A stretch of DNA of 9,619 nt, taken from a bacterium. Its GTDB lineage: Bacteria > Latescibacterota > UBA2968 > UBA8231. Location: the NCBI GenBank assembly GCA_027593305.1, contig JAQCJA010000141.1:1-9619 (forward strand), given 5' to 3'. Of this stretch, positions 5,707 through 9,619 are shown piece after piece. The position numbers and the translations under genes were made by a program. The notes beneath the pieces were generated by a model. It was not told the DNA's origin, did not search any database, and saw only the letters and a list, made by a program, of their open reading frames with translations. Within the stretch, counting starts at the first letter, position 1. Each line of letters opens with the position of its first letter.

Positions 5707-7173
5707 TCACGACGGCAGGCCCAGCCGCTCGAACTGTTCCGCAGGTGCATCACACTCACGCAGCAGTTGCGCCATGCGCGTTGCCAGACGTTCGCTGACA
5801 GCAGAGTCGTCCAATGGCGTCTGCTGTTGTGGGTCGGCCTGCACATCATAGAGCAGATCACCTGCGGTGCCTGTCACCGGCTGTGACAGACTGCCCTGCG
5901 AGGGGATGCGCAGCGGCTTCATGCCCCTGGTGAAGGCGAAAGGCTCTGCCAGTTCGACGTCCTGCAGATTGCCCTTGAAGCCACGCATGGCCGTGGGCAT
6001 GAGGGTGTAGCTGTGTAATGGCTGGTTGCCCTCGGTGCGGCTTGTGCGCAGATAGACATAACGGCCGTCGGTGATATTGACCCGGTTGCCGTGGTAGCCG
6101 AAGATGGCCGCATCACGCACGGGGCTGTCATTCTCCATGATGCCGGCAAGATCCCGACCGAGCATGGATGCAGTGGGTTGCTGGCCGAAGAAGCGCAGCA
6201 GCGTCGGTCCCAGGTCGATCATGGGTTGCACCAGAGCGCTGCGGGTGCTGCCTGCCGCCTGCGGGCTGCGCGGATCCCAGACAAAGAATGGGGTGTGGGC
6301 GATCTCCTCATACAGGGGCGGCCAGTTCTTGGCCCAGCCGCCGTGCTCACCCAGCAGAAATCCATGATCGGTGCAGACCACAAGCATCGTGTCCTGCCAC
6401 ATCTCGTGGCGGTCCATCAGATCGAGGATGTCGCCCAGGCTGTTGTCACATTTCGACACCAGCGCGGCATAGTTGTGTCGTGCCTCCTGGCACTGTTCCG
6501 GTGTCTCGCTGACCGCGCCATATCCGGGCCAGTCGAACAGCGGACCCTCGTAGTCGGAGGGGTACAGGTCCCGGTAGCGGCGATGGCTGACAAAGGGCTC
6601 GTGCGGGTCGAAACATTCCAGCTGCAGAAACCAGTTGTCCTGGTCGGCGTTGTGCTCGATGAAGCGACAGCCGGCGTCCACGGTCTGTGTCTGCGGCAGA
6701 TCCTGCTCGCGTCGCTGGAACTGACGGTTGACCCAGTCGGGGCGCCGACCCTTCGGATTGATATTGGCGGGAATGTCGGGGTCGGCGACCTGACCGATGT
6801 GCGGGTCGCCCTCCTGGCCGCGATAGAACTCCCACGAGCAGTAACGACCATGGTAGGTCGCACCGCCGTCCTCCCAGTAGTGGTAGTGATCGGAACACAG
6901 ATGGGTGTAGGTGCCGGCGTCCTGCAGCATCTGCGGCACCGAATCGTCGAAGGGCTCCAGCGGTCCCCATGGGGCGTGCAGGAAGTTCGGTCGGCCCGTG
7001 TGCAGATCGCGGCGCGCGGGCATACAGGGCATGGAGCAGACGTAACTGGTGGTGAAGGTCGCCGCGCGCTGTGCGAGTCGCCTGAAGTTGGGCGCGTGCA
7101 CCCAGGTGTCCGGATTGTAGGGCGGCAGCATGTGCCGATTGAGGGAGTCGAACATCACCATGATACACTTCAC
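5707..7173 (-). CDS. Type I sulfatase (formylglycine-dependent)
   Basis: A 488-aa alkaline-phosphatase-superfamily sulfatase. The activation motif CMPARRDLHTG has C50 as the residue oxidised to formylglycine (C-x-P-x-R). Metal-site candidates are D9 (MFDS, where many sulfatases have DD), D269-H270 in CTDHGFLLGEHG, and K282 nearby. FDPHEPF (D189, H191) is the usual central motif. The reaction expected is hydrolysis of a sulfate ester, often on a sugar. Substrate cannot be read; the full C-terminal subdomain is present. The protein begins directly with the first beta strand and has no signal peptide, so it probably acts in the cytoplasm on imported small molecules. The start is GTG at 7173: AGGAGG at 7183-7188 is 9 bases away, and the closer ATG gives only a 3-codon frame. 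The gene follows the epimerase by 21 bases. No formylglycine-generating enzyme or anSME is in the window, so maturation must come from elsewhere. Confidence 0.95.
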   Translation of the reverse strand: MKCIMVMFDSLNRHMLPPYNPDTWVHAPNFRRLAQRAATFTTSYVCSMPCMPARRDLHTGRPNFLHAPWGPLEPFDDSVPQMLQDAGTYTHLCSDHYHYWEDGGATYHGRYCSWEFYRGQEGDPHIGQVADPDIPANINPKGRRPDWVNRQFQRREQDLPQTQTVDAGCRFIEHNADQDNWFLQLECFDPHEPFVSHRRYRDLYPSDYEGPLFDWPGYGAVSETPEQCQEARHNYAALVSKCDNSLGDILDLMDRHEMWQDTMLVVCTDHGFLLGEHGGWAKNWPPLYEEIAHTPFFVWDPRSPQAAGSTRSALVQPMIDLGPTLLRFFGQQPTASMLGRDLAGIMENDSPVRDAAIFGYHGNRVNITDGRYVYLRTSRTEGNQPLHSYTLMPTAMRGFKGNLQDVELAEPFAFTRGMKPLRIPSQGSLSQPVTGTAGDLLYDVQADPQQQTPLDDSAVSERLATRMAQLLRECDAPAEQFERLGLPS

Positions 7174-7194
7174 GGGATCATTCCTCCTGGTTGA

Positions 7195-8070
7195 TCAGGC
7201 GTTGGCTCTGGCCTGGACGATGCCGGCGATGTAGTCCTCGACGTTGCGCTCGGCGCGCCAGCCAAGGAGCCTGGCCTTGCCTGCATCGAGGGTGGCATCC
7301 ATACGGTTGCCCCGGCGCTCGGGGAGCATGCGGATCTCACTGCGGAAGAGTCCGGCGATCTCCAGAACGGAGTAACTGGCATCGGCGCCGAGGCCGTACT
7401 CGTCGCCACTGCCCTGGTCGCCGACCAGCATCAGCCCGCGCACGATGTCCTCAACGTGGGTGAAGTTGCGGCGTTGCGTTCCGGGGGCGACAACGGTCAG
7501 TGCTTCACCCGCCTCGAACTGGCTGCGGAAGATCCCGAGCACCGTGGCATACTCACCGCAGGTGATCTCCCGTGGTCCATAGACGTTGTAGAAATAGGTG
7601 ATCGCGAACTTCAGGCCGAACCACTGGCCATAGTTCATGACGAGTTCGGTGTTGGTTGCCTTGGCCCAGGCGTAGGGGCTCTGGTCGCGCCCGAGTCCGC
7701 CGTCGGCAAACTTGGTGCTCGAACCGGCGTAGACAAGCTTGCTGCCATGGTGGCGACAGTACTCAACAACGCCGAAGGTGCCCGCCTTGTTGAGATCCCA
7801 GACAAGGGCGACATCCGCGAAGCTCTGCTCGACGCGTGAATACTCGCCAAGATGGAACACGAGGTCGGGGGCATCCGGACACAGCCTGGCAATGTCCTTC
7901 ATGTGGCCTTCGACATACTCGACCCCCGGCACGTGGTTGCCGGGTGAGCCGGTGAAATACGTGTCCAGCGAGATGATGCGGTCCGTGCCGGCAACCGCCA
8001 GTGCCTCAACGAGGTGGGAGCCGATGAAGCCGGCGCCGCCGGCAACGAGGACGGTACGATGTTGGGTCAT
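7195..8070 (-). CDS. NAD-dependent epimerase/dehydratase (extended SDR)
   Basis: A 291-aa extended short-chain dehydrogenase. The nucleotide-binding motif GGAGFIGSH (residues 11-19) is at the N-terminus, with D36 after strand 2 favouring NAD over NADP. The catalytic set is in AGSSTKFADG (S117/S118/T119) and YAWAK (Y133, K137). The substrate-domain landmarks NVYGPRE (162-168) and RRNFTHVEDIVRGL (200-213) are typical of nucleotide-sugar epimerases and dehydratases such as UDP-glucose 4-epimerase relatives. It is slightly shorter than GalE (about 330-340). The product sugar cannot be told. The start is ATG at 8070. A longer in-frame start at 8178 would cross the likely promoter and overlap trmO and is rejected. 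The ribosome site is poor (GGAC 4 bases before ATG), and the predicted leader is only about 20-25 bases. It is the first gene of the leftward run, followed 21 bases later by the sulfatase. Confidence 0.93.
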   Translation of the reverse strand: MTQHRTVLVAGGAGFIGSHLVEALAVAGTDRIISLDTYFTGSPGNHVPGVEYVEGHMKDIARLCPDAPDLVFHLGEYSRVEQSFADVALVWDLNKAGTFGVVEYCRHHGSKLVYAGSSTKFADGGLGRDQSPYAWAKATNTELVMNYGQWFGLKFAITYFYNVYGPREITCGEYATVLGIFRSQFEAGEALTVVAPGTQRRNFTHVEDIVRGLMLVGDQGSGDEYGLGADASYSVLEIAGLFRSEIRMLPERRGNRMDATLDAGKARLLGWRAERNVEDYIAGIVQARANA

Positions 8071-8100
8071 GTGTCCGGATGGGTCATGAGGTAAGCCTCT

Positions 8101-8106
8101 ATTATA
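8101..8106 (-). promoter_or_regulatory. Probable -10 element of the leftward gene run
   Basis: The minus strand reads a perfect TATAAT here in an otherwise GC-rich spacer. Its first base is 36 bases upstream of the epimerase ATG at 8070, which predicts a transcription start near 8093-8095 and a leader of about 24 bases. No good TTGACA-like -35 lies 16-18 bases upstream on this strand, and there is no TGn extension. An activator or an alternative sigma contact may be needed. Confidence 0.55.
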
Positions 8107-8148
8107 AGCCACAGGCGCGGCGGGCGATGTGGTTGACAGCGTTGTGGC

Positions 8149-8157
8149 GGGGGGTGA
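8149..8157 (+). promoter_or_regulatory. Ribosome-binding site of trmO
   Basis: GGGGGGTGA closely matches the GGAGGTGA complement of the 16S rRNA 3' end. It lies 2-10 bases before the GTG at 8160, a workable distance, but is about 11 bases from the ATG at 8169. This favours GTG as start. A TTGACA at 8133-8138 lies just upstream but has no clear -10 partner. Confidence 0.5.
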
Positions 8158-8159
8158 AC

Positions 8160-8978
8160 GTGTCAGCCATGGCCACATTCGATCCGATCGGTTACGTCCA
8201 CTGTGATCCGCGCTACCGCTATGAGGCGCCCCGCCAGGGCGTGCTGCGCCCCGACAATCAGGCCATCATTGAGCTGGCTGCCGGGTGTGACTACGAACAG
8301 GCATTGACCGGACTCGACGGCTTCGAGCGCATCTGGGTGGTTTTTGAACTGCATCTCAACGAGTCCTGGCATCCCCTGGTGCAACCGCCGCACGAGGGCG
8401 CGCCGAAGTGCGGCGTATTTGCGACACGCTCGCCGCACCGTCCCAACCGCATCGGCATGAGCTGCGTACGCCTGCTCGGCATCGAGGGCTTACGTCTGCG
8501 TATTGCCGGCCATGATCTGCTCGATGCCACGCCCGTACTCGACCTGAAACCGTACGTGCCCTATGCGGATGCCTTTCCCGCAGCGGTGGCAGGCTGGCTC
8601 GAGGACGTGACCGTGCAGCGCCAGAACGTGATTTTCGATCCCAAAGCAGCCGAGCAATCCGCCTGGATCCGGCAGCATGCCGGACTCGACTGCGAGAACT
8701 TCGCCCATGTGCAACTGACGCAGGACCCCACGGACGGCGAGCGCAAACGCATCACATCCGGAGACGGGCCCGATATCTACGTCATCTCCTATCGCACGTG
8801 GCGTCTCGACTACTTCGTGGCACCAGAAGAATCCTCGGTAACGATTACCGGCATCCGCTCAGGATACACGGCAGAGGACCTCGTCGACGGCAGTGCCGAC
8901 CGACATGGTGACAAGGACGCACACCGGGCCTTTCTGCATCGCTTCCCGGTTCCGCCAACCCCGATCAATGCGCGCTGA
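8160..8978 (+). CDS. trmO: tRNA (N6-threonylcarbamoyladenosine37-N6)-methyltransferase TrmO
   Basis: TrmO (TsaA/YaeB, UPF0066 family) methylates the N6 of t6A37 in certain tRNAs, using S-adenosylmethionine, which tunes decoding of ACY codons. The 272-aa product shows the full signature: FDPIGYV, PRQG (24-27), FERIWVVFELH (55-65), GVFATRSPHRPNRIGMS (85-101) and DLLDATPVLDLKPYVPYAD (119-137). The small C-terminal domain is also present: VQLTQDP, a beta-rich stretch around YVISYRTWRLDYF, and SGYTAEDL. At 272 residues it is a little longer than the E. coli protein (235), mainly in loops of the C-terminal part. The start is GTG at 8160, chosen from the ribosome site; ATG at 8169 (269 aa) is the alternative. 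It is the only plus-strand gene here, divergent from the epimerase and convergent with the GH51 gene, overlapping it by 14 bases. It is a housekeeping gene with no evident functional tie to its neighbours. Confidence 0.95.
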   Translation: MSAMATFDPIGYVHCDPRYRYEAPRQGVLRPDNQAIIELAAGCDYEQALTGLDGFERIWVVFELHLNESWHPLVQPPHEGAPKCGVFATRSPHRPNRIGMSCVRLLGIEGLRLRIAGHDLLDATPVLDLKPYVPYADAFPAAVAGWLEDVTVQRQNVIFDPKAAEQSAWIRQHAGLDCENFAHVQLTQDPTDGERKRITSGDGPDIYVISYRTWRLDYFVAPEESSVTITGIRSGYTAEDLVDGSADRHGDKDAHRAFLHRFPVPPTPINAR

Positions 8979-9619
8979 CGGCAAGGATCGAACGCGGCGG
9001 CAGTTCGACCTCAAATCCTGCTGACGTAACGCGCAACGCATCAAAGTCGACGGGAGACACCGTTGTTGGCGCCGCAAAGGTGTTGTGGCTGTTCATGGCC
9101 TCTCCCCTCAGAATCCTGGCCTGCAGGGTCGCGTTCTGCAGGCCGTGGAGGGACACGGCAACTGCCGCCGTAGCACTCACATGCAGATTCGTCATCGTCA
9201 CATGCACCCTGCCATCGGCGGCGCGACTGGCACTGGCGCTGAGAGCCGGGACCTGGGTATCACCCTCGCCCAGCAAGCCGGCATCAACGAAACATGGCAG
9301 GCACGTGGCGTCGTGATGGGCGGCGTACATGTCGAAAACGTGGTACGTCGGGGTCAGCAGCATCTTCTCACCTTCCGTCAGCACCATCGCCTGCAGGACA
9401 TTCACCGTCTGCGCGATGTTGGCACCGTGGACGCGGCGACAGTGGCGATTGAAGATGTCGAGGGTCAGCGCCGCCGCCACGGCGTCCCGCATCGTGTTCT
9501 GCTGATAGAGAAATCCAGGATTGGTATCTGGCTCGACGAGATGCCACGTGCCCCACTCATCCACAAGCATGCCGACGCGATCATCCGGATCATAGCGGTC
9601 CATCACGGCGATCTGCGCG
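8965..9619 (-). CDS. GH51 alpha-L-arabinofuranosidase, C-terminal part (5' end beyond right edge)
   Basis: The frame is open to the right edge, so only the last 217 or so of an expected roughly 500 residues are present. The visible part begins in the final third of the TIM barrel with MDRYDPDDRVGMLVDEWGTW. Glu in DEWG, encoded at 9556-9558, is the family nucleophile. Then come the highly typical QQNTMRDAVAAALTLDIFNRH, ANIAQTVNVLQAMV and TPTYHVFDMYAAH segments, followed by the C-terminal beta-sandwich (about the last 100 residues). GH51 enzymes release terminal L-arabinofuranose from arabinoxylan, arabinan or oligosaccharides and are usually cytoplasmic. The signal status cannot be seen here. 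The methionines at the right edge are internal, not the start. The gene ends TGA at 8965, running tail to tail into trmO with a 14-base overlap. It fits the glycan theme of the flanking minus-strand genes but is separated from them by trmO, so it is a different transcript. Confidence 0.94.
   Translation of the reverse strand, partial: AQIAVMDRYDPDDRVGMLVDEWGTWHLVEPDTNPGFLYQQNTMRDAVAAALTLDIFNRHCRRVHGANIAQTVNVLQAMVLTEGEKMLLTPTYHVFDMYAAHHDATCLPCFVDAGLLGEGDTQVPALSASASRAADGRVHVTMTNLHVSATAAVAVSLHGLQNATLQARILRGEAMNSHNTFAAPTTVSPVDFDALRVTSAGFEVELPPRSILAVSAH

Noticed and set aside
6091..7194. A 367-codon plus-strand frame opposite the sulfatase
   Set aside because: It is a shadow of the sulfatase gene. 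It has no ribosome site or domain, and its composition looks like reverse-complement coding.
8133..8138. Plus-strand TTGACA as a promoter for trmO
   Set aside because: Seventeen bases downstream the hexamer is GAACGT, a poor -10. It may still contribute, but I cannot support a promoter call.
8079..8159. An upstream ATG at 8079 for trmO
   Set aside because: The added 27 residues have no family match. The strong GGGGGGTGA site lies after them and fits GTG at 8160.
7195..8178. A longer start for the epimerase at 8178
   Set aside because: The added 36 residues precede the Rossmann motif, have no family match, cross the TATAAT element and overlap the start of trmO.
1..9619. Defence system, mobile element or CRISPR array
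   Set aside because: No direct-repeat arrays, transposase, integrase, nuclease or toxin-antitoxin-like pair was seen. The gene content is metabolic and envelope-related.

Overview
This is a gene-dense, GC-rich window (most codon third positions are G or C) with ten protein-coding genes and no stretch above about 110 bases without a gene. Nine genes lie on the minus strand and one (trmO) on the plus strand. I see no rRNA, tRNA, CRISPR array, insertion sequence or integrase. A lipobox lipoprotein and a Sec-type signal peptide point to a bacterium, probably with an outer membrane. The mix of sulfatase, Gfo/Idh/MocA oxidoreductase, GH51 arabinofuranosidase and a glycoside-hydrolase-like TIM barrel is typical of free-living, glycan-degrading bacteria such as Planctomycetota, Latescibacterota or Poribacteria. 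That taxonomic placement is a weak inference.

Layout, read along the minus strand from right to left. (a) 9619-8965: C-terminal part of a GH51 alpha-L-arabinofuranosidase, whose N-terminus lies beyond the right edge. (b) 8160-8978, plus strand: trmO, a tRNA-modifying methyltransferase, converging on the GH51 gene with a 14-base overlap of the 3' ends. (c) About 8070-8160: a divergent intergenic region with a perfect TATAAT reading leftward. It probably starts a long co-directional run. (d) 8070-5707: an NAD-dependent sugar epimerase/dehydratase and a type I sulfatase, 21 bases apart. (e) 5706-5596: a 111-base spacer with two small inverted repeats and a 10-bp palindrome. (f) 5595-2403: an uncharacterised 155-aa protein, a two-domain lipoprotein (MliC-type lysozyme-inhibitor domain plus a COG3650-like domain) overlapping it by 4 bases, a pirin-family cupin, and a membrane fatty acid desaturase. 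(g) 2359-1: a Gfo/Idh/MocA oxidoreductase followed 5 bases later by a secreted glycoside-hydrolase-like protein that runs off the left edge.

The two flanks (epimerase and sulfatase; oxidoreductase and secreted TIM-barrel protein; nearby GH51) look like a loose set of genes for processing sulfated or arabinose-containing glycans. The centre (155-aa protein, lipoprotein, pirin, desaturase) looks like envelope, lipid or stress maintenance. I found no convincing sign of a wholly new biological system. The most worthwhile unknowns are the 155-aa protein translationally coupled to the lysozyme-inhibitor-like lipoprotein, and the exact substrates of the sulfatase and the secreted TIM-barrel protein.
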